Assembly: GCF_012933655.1 (NCBI RefSeq)
Contig: NZ_JABBJJ010000109.1
Location: 1 to 34,940, forward strand
Direction: 5' to 3'
Origin: Pyxidicoccus fallax
GTDB lineage: Bacteria; Myxococcota; Myxococcia; Myxococcales; Myxococcaceae
DNA length: 34,940 nucleotides
How positions within the stretch are numbered: position 1 is the stretch's first letter; each line of letters begins with the position of its first letter. Positions 14,826-22,420 of this stretch are shown here, piece by piece. The translations under genes were made by a program, and so were the position numbers. The notes below the pieces were generated by a model. The model worked only from the letters and a program-made list of their open reading frames with translations. It did not search any database and was not told where the DNA came from.

Positions 14826-15650
14826 ATGGCCCTGTGCATCCCTGACTGGTTGCTGGAGCGAGTCGCCCTGGGCGAGCTGCCCCCGGACGCGCTGGCCGAC
14901 GCTCGCGCGCGGCTGGAGCGGGAGCCGGATGGGGCGGCCCGCCTGGCCCGGTTGGAGGAGGACTCGCGCCGCACCCTGGAGCGCCACCCGCCCGCCACCG
15001 TCGCCGCCGAGGTGGAGCGCCGCCGCGCCAGCCTCGCCCGCGTGGAAGCCGCCCGCGAGGCCGCGCGCGAGGGACGGGGGGACGTGTCGCTCGGGGTTCC
15101 GGTGGCCGCCTCGCTGGTGCTGCTCTTCCTGACCGCCGGGCAGCTCCTGTTCTCGCCCACCGCGATGCCGCCGTCCCCGCCCGCGTGGGTGGACACGGGG
15201 GCCGAGACGGAGCGCATCAAGGGCACCCCGATGCTGCGCGTATACCGGCAGGGCGCGGGGCAGGGTGAGCCGGAGCTGCTCGCCGACCAGGCGCGGGCCC
15301 GGCGTGGGGACGTGTTGCAACTGCGTTACGTGGCGGGGGACCGCCCCCACGGCGTGGTGGTGTCGGTGGATGGGCGCGGCGCGGTGACGCTGCACCACCC
15401 GGCCCTCCTCACCGGCTCCACGGCGCTGACCCACGGCGAGCCGGTGGCGCTCGCCCATGCCTACGAGCTGGATGACGCGCCCGCCTTCGAGCGCTTCGTC
15501 TTCGTCACCTCGATGGAGCCTCTCGATGTGGGCCTCGTGCTGGAGGCGGCGCGCGCGCTCGCCCGCCAGCCCTCCGAGGCACGTATCCGGCCGCTGCCCC
15601 TGCCGGCTACGTTGACCCAGACTTCCTTCACGTTGGAGAAGGTGCCGTGA
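14826..15650 (+). CDS. actD: ActD-like single-pass membrane protein
   Basis: A 274-residue protein. Residues 1-80 are charged and helical (MALCIPDWLLERVALGELPP), recalling the N-termini of anti-sigma factors but without the HxxxCxxC zinc ligands. One transmembrane segment lies near 89-108 (VPVAASLVLLFLTAGQLL). The outer part (about 130-274) contains RRGDVLQLRYVAG and YELDDAPAFERFVFVTS, a pattern I associate with DUF4384-like domains that accompany caspase-family proteins. ATG at 14826 has GGAGG 11 nt upstream; an ATG at 14790 would add 12 residues. Its stop TGA shares a base with the ATG of the caspase gene, so the two are translationally coupled and probably act together at the envelope. It lies 140 nt after the actC-like gene. 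Symbol from operon position; confidence in the exact orthology is moderate. Confidence 0.65.
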   Translation: MALCIPDWLLERVALGELPPDALADARARLEREPDGAARLARLEEDSRRTLERHPPATVAAEVERRRASLARVEAAREAAREGRGDVSLGVPVAASLVLLFLTAGQLLFSPTAMPPSPPAWVDTGAETERIKGTPMLRVYRQGAGQGEPELLADQARARRGDVLQLRYVAGDRPHGVVVSVDGRGAVTLHHPALLTGSTALTHGEPVALAHAYELDDAPAFERFVFVTSMEPLDVGLVLEAARALARQPSEARIRPLPLPATLTQTSFTLEKVP

Positions 15651-17896
15651 TGACGCGGTCACTCCTGTTCTCGCTGCTGCTGCTGCCGGCGCTCGCCTTG
15701 GCCGCGCCCGCCTCCACGCCCGCGCCGGTGCGCCGCTTCGCGCTGCTGGTGGGCGTCAATGACGGCGGCCCCGGCCGCGCGCGGCTCCGCTACGCCGTCA
15801 CCGACGCGACGGCCTTCGGTCAGGTGCTGGAGGAGCTCGGCGGCGTACAGCCCCAGGACCGGATGATGCTGATGGAGGGCGGCCGGCCGGAGTTCGAGCG
15901 CGCGCTGGCGGGCTTCAAGGACATGCTCGCCTCGGCCAGGAAGGCCGGCGGGCGCACCGAGGCCCTCATCTACTACTCGGGCCACTCGGACGAGGAGGGG
16001 CTGCTGCTCCAGAAGGACAAGTTCGGCTACCGCGAGCTGCGGCAGGCGCTGGAGTCGCTCCCGGCGGACGTGCGCATCGCCATCCTCGACTCGTGCGCGT
16101 CCGGCACGCTGGCGCGGCAGAAGGGCGGGGTGCGGCGGCCGGCCTTCCTGTCGGACGCGTCCACCGCGGTGCGCGGGCACGCCATCCTCACGTCCTCGTC
16201 CGAGGACGAGGTGTCCCAGGAGTCCGACCGCATCGGCGGCTCGTTCTTCACCCACAACCTGGTGTCCGGCCTGCGCGGCGCCGCGGACGCCACCGGCGAC
16301 GGCCGGGTGACGCTCCACGAGGCGTACCAGTTCGCCTTCCACGAGACGCTGGCGCGCACCGAGCAGACGCGCTCCGGTGCGCAGCACCCCGCCTATGACA
16401 TCGAGCTGGCCGGCACCGGCGAGCTGGTGATGACGGACCTGCGCTCCACCGCGGCGGTGCTGGTGCTGGGCGAGATGCTCGACGGGCGCCTCTACGTGCG
16501 CGACGCGCCGGGCCGGCTCGTCGTCGAACTGAAGAAGTTCGCCGGCCGCACCACCGAGCTGGGCCTCCAGCCGGGGCGCTACACGGTGGTGCGCGAGGCG
16601 CACGGCGAGGCCTTCCAGACGGAGCTGGTGCTGGACAAGGGCGGGCGCGCGGTACTGGCCGCGTCCGCCTTCCGCCCGGTGGGCATGGAGATGACGGCCA
16701 TGCGCGGCAAGGGCACGCCGCAGCCGACGGGCCTGGCGCCCACGGCCGTCGGGGGAGCGGTGGCGCCCCCGGCGGACACGTCCTCGCGCAGGTACCTGCC
16801 CATCAACCTGGCCCTGTTCCCGACGGTGCAGACGAACGACATCGTCGGCGGGGACGTGGACAACTCCTTCTCCTTCGCCCTGGGAGCTGGCCGCGGCGCG
16901 CGGCTGCACGGCGCGGCGGTGGCACTGGGCGCGAACATGAACACCGGCGAGGTGGAAGGACTGCAGCTCGCCGTGGGCGGCAACGTGGCGAGCGCGGAGC
17001 TGGTGGGCGCGCAATTCTCGGTGGGAGGCAACTGGGCCACCGGCCCGGCGAATGGCGTGCAGGCCTCGGTGGGCCTCAACGTCCTGCGCCAGGGCGGGAC
17101 GGTGGGACAGCTGGCCGTGGGCGGCAACCTGTCCACCGAGTCCATGGGCGGCACGCAGCTGTCGGCGGGCACCAACTGGGCGGCGAAGGACTTCAGCGGC
17201 GTGCAGGGCACGGTGGGCTTCAACATGGTCCGGGGGCACATGTCGGGCGTGCAGATGTCCGCGGGCGCGAACTATGCGAGCACGGCCGACGGCGTCCAGC
17301 TGTCGCTCATCAACGTGGGCGGCGACGTGGAGGGCATGCAGCTGGGCATCGTCAACGTGGCGCGGAAGATGAGCGGCCTGCAGCTGGGCCTCGTCAACGT
17401 CACGGAGGAGATGGAGTCCGGCGTCCCCATCGGCCTGCTGAGCCTCGTGCGCAATGGCCAGTTCCACGTCGAGCTGTACGGCAGCGACGTCAACTTCGCC
17501 AACGCGGCCATCAAGGTGGGCAGCCGCCACTTCTACACCACGGTGGTGGCCGGCATGGGCCGCCACGGCGACGTGCGCGGGCCGAGCCACTGGACGCTGG
17601 GCCTGGGCCTGGGCGGGCACATCCCGGTGACGGAGCGCCTGTTCGTCGACGTGGACGCGGTGACGAGCAACATCTACCCCTGGGACAAGAGCTTCGAGGG
17701 CGACCGGCTCCTGCATCAGCTGCGGGTGATGGGCGGCTACCGGTTCGGCAAGAACCTCACCGTCATCGGCGGGCCCTCCTTCAACCTGATGCACTCGGTG
17801 GACGACGTGGAGGTCACCGGCATCAGCGAACTGTCGCGCCAGGGACCTCGTAAGTTCTTCATGTGGCCCGGTGTGCAGCTGGGTCTTCGCATCTGA
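15650..17896 (+). CDS. Secreted caspase-family protein with surface repeats and a C-terminal beta-rich region
   Basis: A 748-residue exported protein. Signal peptide at residues 1-20 (Leu-rich, ending LALAAPA). Caspase-like (C14) domain about 28-260: the start RRFALLVGVND, the catalytic His112 in YYSGHSDEEG and the catalytic Cys149 in ILDSCASGTLA are all present, so it should be an active cysteine protease of metacaspase/orthocaspase type. After a beta-sandwich-like segment and a linker, residues about 419-590 hold some eleven repeats of 14-17 residues with the pattern GVQxSxGxNxxxx, like the LA_2272-type surface repeats. The last 150 residues alternate short strands (GLGLGGHIPVTERLF, MGGYRFGKNLTVIGG), suggesting a barrel-like membrane domain. 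ATG at 15650 overlaps the actD stop (TGATG) and has GGAGAAGG upstream. Substrate and trigger are unknown. Confidence 0.82.
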   Translation: MTRSLLFSLLLLPALALAAPASTPAPVRRFALLVGVNDGGPGRARLRYAVTDATAFGQVLEELGGVQPQDRMMLMEGGRPEFERALAGFKDMLASARKAGGRTEALIYYSGHSDEEGLLLQKDKFGYRELRQALESLPADVRIAILDSCASGTLARQKGGVRRPAFLSDASTAVRGHAILTSSSEDEVSQESDRIGGSFFTHNLVSGLRGAADATGDGRVTLHEAYQFAFHETLARTEQTRSGAQHPAYDIELAGTGELVMTDLRSTAAVLVLGEMLDGRLYVRDAPGRLVVELKKFAGRTTELGLQPGRYTVVREAHGEAFQTELVLDKGGRAVLAASAFRPVGMEMTAMRGKGTPQPTGLAPTAVGGAVAPPADTSSRRYLPINLALFPTVQTNDIVGGDVDNSFSFALGAGRGARLHGAAVALGANMNTGEVEGLQLAVGGNVASAELVGAQFSVGGNWATGPANGVQASVGLNVLRQGGTVGQLAVGGNLSTESMGGTQLSAGTNWAAKDFSGVQGTVGFNMVRGHMSGVQMSAGANYASTADGVQLSLINVGGDVEGMQLGIVNVARKMSGLQLGLVNVTEEMESGVPIGLLSLVRNGQFHVELYGSDVNFANAAIKVGSRHFYTTVVAGMGRHGDVRGPSHWTLGLGLGGHIPVTERLFVDVDAVTSNIYPWDKSFEGDRLLHQLRVMGGYRFGKNLTVIGGPSFNLMHSVDDVEVTGISELSRQGPRKFFMWPGVQLGLRI
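16904..17410 (+). repeat. About eleven short surface repeats in the caspase-family protein
   Basis: In-frame repeats of 14-17 codons follow the pattern Gly-x-Gln-x-x-x-Gly-x-Asn, for example GAQFSVGGN, GVQASVGLN, GTQLSAGTN, GVQMSAGAN; the last three change to GMQLGIVNV and GLQLGLVNV. The regular spacing suggests a beta-solenoid or stacked strands. The repeats are protein-level only; the DNA copies differ. Confidence 0.75.
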
Positions 17897-18018
17897 ATGG
17901 TTCCCATCAGCCGGACGCAACGCGCCCGGCCGGAGCGCTTTTCACGTCCCTGCTCCCGGTGACAGGCTTCCCCGGGGCCGCCCCCAAGCGGTCCAAGCCA
18001 CCCGTTCCCGAGGGCACG

Positions 18019-18585
18019 ATGTCAAAGTTGCTGTTCGCGGCGTTCAACGAGGGTGTCACCCTCTCCATGTCCGGCAATCACGAGGCCGCGCTGCTCGCGT
18101 TCGACAAGGTCCTCTCCGTCGACCCGAAGCACGTCCCGGCTCTCACCGCGAAGGGCTCGTCCCTGGCGGAGCTGGGCCGCACCGAGGAGGCGCTCCGCTG
18201 CTTCGAGCGCGCCATCGAGGTGGACCCCCGCGCCGCCGACCCGCACCGTGACGCCGCCTTCTGCCAGCTGGAGCTGGGAGAGCCGGAGGCCGCCGCGCAG
18301 CTCATGCAGCGCGCCGTGCAGCTCAACCCCGACCCCGGCTACCGCGAGGCCGCCGCCGTGGAGGTCTACAACCTCGGCAACGCGCTGCTGACGCGCGGCT
18401 CGCGCCGGCCGGACAAGGCCCGCTACCGGCAGGCCCGCTCCACCTTCGAGCTGGCCCTGGAGCTGTCACCCGCGTACGTCGAGGCCGCCAAGGCCCTGGC
18501 GGATGTCTGGGAGCACCTGGGAGACACCTCCCAGCGCGACCACTACGCGCAGCTCGCCGGACGCCTGCGCCCCGCCGCGAGCTGA
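18019..18585 (+). CDS. TPR-repeat protein
   Basis: A 188-residue protein made of about four tetratricopeptide repeats, a helical scaffold for protein-protein contact. Recognisable units are AFNEGVTLSMSGNHEAALLA, ALTAKGSSLAELGRTEEAL followed by CFERAIEVDP, a third with QLELGEPEAAAQLMQRAVQL, and a C-terminal one ending ALADVWEHLGDTSQ. There is no signal peptide or membrane segment, so it is probably cytosolic. ATG at 18019 has GAGGG 5 nt upstream; the frame is open further back into the end of the caspase gene but without a better start. It lies 122 nt after the caspase gene; a weak GCGC-stem followed by TTTT near 17928-17945 may separate them. Partner unknown. Confidence 0.82.
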   Translation: MSKLLFAAFNEGVTLSMSGNHEAALLAFDKVLSVDPKHVPALTAKGSSLAELGRTEEALRCFERAIEVDPRAADPHRDAAFCQLELGEPEAAAQLMQRAVQLNPDPGYREAAAVEVYNLGNALLTRGSRRPDKARYRQARSTFELALELSPAYVEAAKALADVWEHLGDTSQRDHYAQLAGRLRPAAS

Positions 18586-18615
18586 GCGGGCAGCGGGGCA
18601 GGGGCCCGGACGACC

Positions 18616-18632
18616 CGCCGCCACGCGCGGCG
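18616..18632 (+). terminator. Hairpin after the TPR gene
   Basis: CGCCGC (18616-18621) pairs with GCGGCG (18627-18632) around 5 nt. GCGGCG can instead pair with the CGCC at 18636-18639, so two exclusive hairpins are possible in the 192-nt gap before DAHP synthase. No T-run. The remainder of the gap shows a -10-like TATGGT at 18733-18738 but no convincing -35. Confidence 0.3.
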
Positions 18633-18777
18633 TCTCGCCGGGGCGACCCGACAGTCGAGCCAGGATGGGTCGGAAGGACACCGGACGCTCCAGGCAGTCC
18701 GGGGGTGTTTCATCCTACGCGGCCGTTTCCGTTATGGTTCACGGTCGGTACGACAACGCCGCCAGGGAGAACCCAAG

Positions 18778-19896
18778 ATGATCGTCATGCTCGAGCCGGA
18801 CTCACCCGAGTCCGTGGTGTCCACCGTCCTCCAGGTCGCCTCGCAGTTCAAGGGAGTGACCCCTCGCACGCACGTCATGGAGGGCGCCGAGTACACGGTT
18901 ACCGAGGTCTACCTGCTCGGCAACACGGCGCAGGTGCCGATTGAGCCCTTCGAGCAGATTCCCGGCGTGCGCCAGGTGGTGCGCGTGTCCCAGAAGTACC
19001 GGGTCATCGGCCGGCACAAGGGCCAGCGGGCGTCCTCGGGCTTCGATTACAACGGCGTCACCTTCGACGAGAAGTCCGTGCAGCTCTTCGCGGGGCTGTG
19101 CGCGGTGGACAACCGGGAGAACGTCGACACGATGATGGCCGCGCTCGCGAAGTGCGGCATCAAGACGACGCGCATGGGCGCGTACAAGCCGCGCACCAAC
19201 CCGTACGAGTTCCAGGGCCTGGGCGCCGCGTGCCTTCCCTGGGTGTTCGAGTCGGCGGGCAAGCACGGCATCAAGGTCATCGCGATGGAGGTGACGCACC
19301 CGCGTCACATCGACGAGATTCGCGACGCGATGGAGCGCGCGGGCAACCCCACGGGCGTGATGCTGCAGGTGGGCACGCGCAACGCGCAGAACTTCGAGCT
19401 GCTCAAGAGCATCGGCCAGCAGCGCACCTTCCCCGTGCTCTTCAAGCGCGGCATGGGCATCACCCTGGAGGAGTCCCTCAACGCGTGCGAGTACGTGGCG
19501 AGCGAGGGCAACCCGAAGATCGTCTTCTGCCTGCGCGGCGTGAAGACGCACCTGGGTGACCCGCACCGCAACATGGTGGACTTCGCCCACGTGCCGGTGG
19601 TGCGCCGGCTGACGCGCATGCCCGTGTGCGTGGACCCGTCGCACGCCATCGGCCAGGCCGCGGCGCCGCCGGACGGGCTGCCGGACATCTTCCACGCCAT
19701 CGGCCAGGGCCTCATCGCCGGCGCGTCCATGGTGCTGGTGGACTTCCACCCGCACCCCGAGGCCGCCCTGTGCGACGGCCCGCAGGCGCTGCGCATGGAG
19801 CAGCTCCCCGCGCTCCAGAACTACGTGCGCCTCGTCCGTGAGGCCTACGTCGCCGCCGTGAAGGCCGGCGACGGCAGCCAGCCCGCCGCGTCTTGA
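18778..19896 (+). CDS. aroF: 3-deoxy-7-phosphoheptulonate (DAHP) synthase
   Basis: A 372-residue enzyme for the first step of the shikimate pathway, condensing phosphoenolpyruvate and erythrose 4-phosphate in the cytosol. Residues 1-90 are the ferredoxin-like regulatory domain seen in Thermotoga-type DAHP synthases (MIVMLEPDSPESVVSTVL, with GVRQVVRVSQKYR). The barrel follows: FAGLCAVDN (the usual AGPCxVE region), MGAYKPRTNPYEFQGLG, VLFKRGMG, FCLRGVKTH, CVDPSHAIGQ and VDFHPHPEAALCDGPQAL, which carry the phosphate- and metal-binding residues. The N-terminal domain normally gives tyrosine (or phenylalanine) feedback control. ATG at 18778 has GGGAGA about 10 nt upstream. It faces the prephenate dehydratase genes with a shared terminator between. 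Symbol is generic for this family (also called aroA or aroG). Confidence 0.92.
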   Translation: MIVMLEPDSPESVVSTVLQVASQFKGVTPRTHVMEGAEYTVTEVYLLGNTAQVPIEPFEQIPGVRQVVRVSQKYRVIGRHKGQRASSGFDYNGVTFDEKSVQLFAGLCAVDNRENVDTMMAALAKCGIKTTRMGAYKPRTNPYEFQGLGAACLPWVFESAGKHGIKVIAMEVTHPRHIDEIRDAMERAGNPTGVMLQVGTRNAQNFELLKSIGQQRTFPVLFKRGMGITLEESLNACEYVASEGNPKIVFCLRGVKTHLGDPHRNMVDFAHVPVVRRLTRMPVCVDPSHAIGQAAAPPDGLPDIFHAIGQGLIAGASMVLVDFHPHPEAALCDGPQALRMEQLPALQNYVRLVREAYVAAVKAGDGSQPAAS

Positions 19897-19914
19897 GTCG
19901 CGGCGGTAGGAGGG

Positions 19915-19936
19915 GAGCCCCGGGAGGCCGGGGCTC
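19915..19936. terminator. Perfect hairpin between convergent aromatic genes
   Basis: GAGCCCCGG (19915-19923) and CCGGGGCTC (19928-19936) form a 9-bp perfect stem with a GAGG loop. It fills the gap between the DAHP synthase and prephenate dehydratase stops. Its symmetry would serve both strands; no T-run. Confidence 0.6.
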
Positions 19937-20761
19937 TCACGCCACGCCGTAGCTGCCGAGCACCCGCAGGGTGATGCAGGCGCTCTGCGCCGCGTCCACC
20001 GCCTCTCGCACCCGCGGGTCCTCCAGCGCGCCGTCCACGTCCATGCACCACACGTACTCCCACGCGCGGCGCTGCGGACGGGACTCCAGGCGCGTGACGT
20101 TGAGCCCGCGCGACGAGAAGGCGCTCAGCACCCGGTAGAGCGCGCCGGGCGTGTTCTCCACCGTGAAGGCCAGCGCCGTCTTGCGCCGGCTCCACGCGCG
20201 CTCCGGCGACAGGCCCAGCGTGACGAAGCGCGTGTGGTTGTCCGGCGAGTCCTCCACGCCCACGTCCAGCACCGCCAGCCCGTACAGCTCCGCGGCGGTG
20301 CGGCTCGCGATGGCGGCCGTGCGGGGCGGGGACTCCTCGGCCACCTTGCGCGCGGCGATGGCGGTGTTCGTCTCCGGCACCGGAGTGATGCCACGCCGCC
20401 GGAGGTAGCCCGCGCACTGCGCCAGCGCCTGCGGATGGGACATGGCGCGCTCGATGCCGTCCAGCGTCCGGCCCGGAGGCGCCAGCAGACAGTGGCGGAT
20501 GCGCAGCGACAGCTCGCCGGTGATGGGCAGGTCGTGCTCCAGCAGCAGGTCCACGTTCTCCGCCACCGGACCGCCCAGCGTGCTCTCCACCGGTACCACG
20601 CCGCCGTCCACGCGGCCCTCCGCCACGGACTCGAAGACGGCGCGGAAGGTGAGCAGCGGCACGGACTCCACCTGCGGGCCGTGCAGCGCGCGCACGGCCT
20701 CCTCGCCGTACGCGCCGTGCTCTCCCTGGAAGGCGATGCGGCGGCGCGGCTGCTCAGCCAT
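19937..20761 (-). CDS. pheA: Prephenate dehydratase (stand-alone, with ACT domain)
   Basis: A 274-residue enzyme that turns prephenate into phenylpyruvate in phenylalanine synthesis. The catalytic part covers about 1-180: IAFQGEHGAYGEEA, VVPVESTLGGPVAENVDLLL, MSHPQALAQC, AAIASRTAAELYG and the active-site DNHTRFVTLG with its Thr-Arg-Phe. A C-terminal ACT domain (about 195-274) has TPGALYRVL and LESRPQ, the phenylalanine-binding GAL and ESRP signatures, so feedback inhibition is expected. ATG at 20761 has GGAGGG 5 nt upstream; it overlaps the upstream chorismate mutase-prephenate dehydratase gene by 8 nt, so the two are co-translated. This is a second, complete copy of the activity in one operon, without a mutase domain. 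Confidence 0.9.
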   Translation of the reverse strand: MAEQPRRRIAFQGEHGAYGEEAVRALHGPQVESVPLLTFRAVFESVAEGRVDGGVVPVESTLGGPVAENVDLLLEHDLPITGELSLRIRHCLLAPPGRTLDGIERAMSHPQALAQCAGYLRRRGITPVPETNTAIAARKVAEESPPRTAAIASRTAAELYGLAVLDVGVEDSPDNHTRFVTLGLSPERAWSRRKTALAFTVENTPGALYRVLSAFSSRGLNVTRLESRPQRRAWEYVWCMDVDGALEDPRVREAVDAAQSACITLRVLGSYGVA

Positions 20762-21893
20762 GGGCGCCCTCCGCGCGCGGATAGGTGCCCAGCACACGCA
20801 GGGACGAGGTCAGCGGCCGGATGTCGTCCAGCGCCGCCATCATCGGCGCGGAGGCCGCGTGGCCCTCCACGTCCAGGTAGAAGCGGTACTGCCACGGCTG
20901 CCCGGGAATGGGCCGCGACTCCAGCTTGCTCAGGTTGACGCCGCGCAGGGTGAGCCGCTGCAGCATCTCTCCCAGCGTGCCCGGCTTGTGCTCCAGCACC
21001 ACCAGGAGCGACGTCTTGCACGGCACGCCCGGCGACAGCGGCGTGGGCTCGCGGCCCACCTCCACGAAGCGCGTGTAGTCCGACGCGGGCTGCAGGTCGC
21101 GCGCGAGCACCTCCAGCCCGAAGCGCTGCGCCGCCGTCTCGCTGGCGATGGCCGCCACCGACGGGTCGTTCCGCTCACGCACCTTCTGCGCCGCGCCGCC
21201 CGTGTCCACGTCCGGCACGTGCCGCGCCCAGGGCACCTTCGCGCGCAGGAAGGCCTCGCACTGCGCCAGCGCCTGCGGATGCGAGAGCACCTCGCGCAGT
21301 CCCTCCAGCTTCGCGCCGGGCAGCCCCAAGAGCCGGTGGTCCACCTGGCTCACCAATTCCGCGGTGATGACCACGCCGCCCTCGGCGAGCAGGTCATACG
21401 TCTCGTTCATGCTGCCGGCGGTGGTGTTCTCGATGGGCAGCAGCACCAGGTCCTGCTCGCCGCGGCGCAGGGCCTCCACGGCCTCGCGGGGCAGGTCGAA
21501 GCCGGTGAGCAGCACGCCGCCGGCCCGGTTCGCGTAGCGCTGGCGCGCGGCCAGGTGGCTGTAGGAGCCCTCGACGCCGGGGTAGCCCACCCGCAGCGGC
21601 GTGGTGTCCTGCCGGGTGACGAGCGCCTGCTGCCGCGCCACGGACATGTCGATGAAGAGGCGCCAGACGCGCTCCACCTCGTGCGGGTCCAGCCCGTGCT
21701 CCGCGGCGCGGGTGCGGATGCGGCGCAAGAGCAGGTCCTCGCGGCGCTGGTCCCGGAAGGGCGCCGCCGCGGCCAGCTTCGCCCGCGCCACGTCGTCCGC
21801 CAGGTCCATGCGGCGGCGGAGCGCGTCGAGAATCTCCTCGTCGATGTTCTCGATGGCGACGCGAATCGCCTCCAGGTCGGGAATGGTCGTCAT
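20754..21893 (-). CDS. pheA: Chorismate mutase-prephenate dehydratase (P-protein)
   Basis: A 379-residue bifunctional enzyme. Residues 1-90 are an AroQ-class chorismate mutase (IRVAIENIDEEILDALRRR, then RIRTRAAEHGLDP), converting chorismate to prephenate. Residues about 98-280 are prephenate dehydratase (GYPGVEGSYSHLAA, LLPIENTTAGSMNETYDLL, LSHPQALAQC, SDYTRFVEVG), and about 290-372 an ACT domain with KPGTLGEML and LESRPIP. All hallmark residues, including Thr-Arg-Phe and ESRP, are present. ATG at 21893 overlaps the stop of the upstream acetyltransferase gene (ATGA), with no good Shine-Dalgarno, so it depends on coupling. The stand-alone dehydratase follows with an 8-nt overlap. Confidence 0.92.
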   Translation of the reverse strand: MTTIPDLEAIRVAIENIDEEILDALRRRMDLADDVARAKLAAAAPFRDQRREDLLLRRIRTRAAEHGLDPHEVERVWRLFIDMSVARQQALVTRQDTTPLRVGYPGVEGSYSHLAARQRYANRAGGVLLTGFDLPREAVEALRRGEQDLVLLPIENTTAGSMNETYDLLAEGGVVITAELVSQVDHRLLGLPGAKLEGLREVLSHPQALAQCEAFLRAKVPWARHVPDVDTGGAAQKVRERNDPSVAAIASETAAQRFGLEVLARDLQPASDYTRFVEVGREPTPLSPGVPCKTSLLVVLEHKPGTLGEMLQRLTLRGVNLSKLESRPIPGQPWQYRFYLDVEGHAASAPMMAALDDIRPLTSSLRVLGTYPRAEGAHG

Positions 21894-22378
21894 CGGGAGG
21901 ACTCGAGGCTGCGCCACATGAAGTAATGCGGACCGATACCGGGAAGCTCGAAGACGTCCCCCTTCTGGGAGAAGCCAAGCGAGCGGTAGAAGCCCGACGC
22001 GGTGGACCGGGCGTTGCACCACACCTGGGTACCGCCCTGCTTCGCGGCGTATTCCATGCAGGAGCGGAGGAGGGCCGCCCCGAACCCGGAGCCCTGGAGG
22101 GTCTTGTCCACGGCCATGCCCCTCAGGCGCCAGGCGGTGGTGGTCCTCAGCGAGTCCGGGGGCGGCTCCCGGTAGATGGAAGCGACGCCCACGAGGCGGC
22201 CCTCGCGGTACGCGCCCAGGTGGAGGGTGTCCGCGTCATCGTCCCCGGGGTAGACGGCCATCTGCGGCGGCTGGTTGGGGCGGAGCACGGCATGGCGGAG
22301 ACCGCGAGTCTCCATGGCGGGAATCCGGCGGATTTCTGGGGCACTCACGGAATCGAGTATGCCGGTTTCCCCGCCCAT
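21890..22378 (-). CDS. GNAT-family N-acetyltransferase
   Basis: A 162-residue GCN5-related acetyltransferase. The acetyl-CoA loop QGSGFG sits in LQGSGFGAALLRSCMEYAA near residues 95-100, preceded by WRLRGMAVDK and followed by VWCNARSTASGFYRSLGF, the usual motif B. Substrate unknown. ATG at 22378 has GAGGA close upstream; a GTG at 22348 would give a shorter form. Its last codons overlap the P-protein gene by 4 nt (ATGA), which makes it the first gene of the aromatic operon. It is divergent from the ECF sigma gene, with 42 bp between starts. A role in aromatic metabolism is only suggested by the operon. Confidence 0.82.
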   Translation of the reverse strand: MGGETGILDSVSAPEIRRIPAMETRGLRHAVLRPNQPPQMAVYPGDDDADTLHLGAYREGRLVGVASIYREPPPDSLRTTTAWRLRGMAVDKTLQGSGFGAALLRSCMEYAAKQGGTQVWCNARSTASGFYRSLGFSQKGDVFELPGIGPHYFMWRSLESSR

Positions 22379-22420
22379 GCGTCCTCATTCGCGTGGAAGT
22401 TGACGGGAGGTCTTTTCACC

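Noticed and set aside
15659-17920. 753-codon minus-strand frame opposite the caspase gene
   Set aside because: Ala/Arg/His/Val-rich shadow; the plus strand has catalytic motifs and a signal peptide.
22379-22420. ECF-type autoregulatory promoter before the sigma gene
   Set aside because: GGAAT-like and CGTC-like boxes can be found, but only at spacings (10 or 25 nt) that do not fit an ECF promoter.
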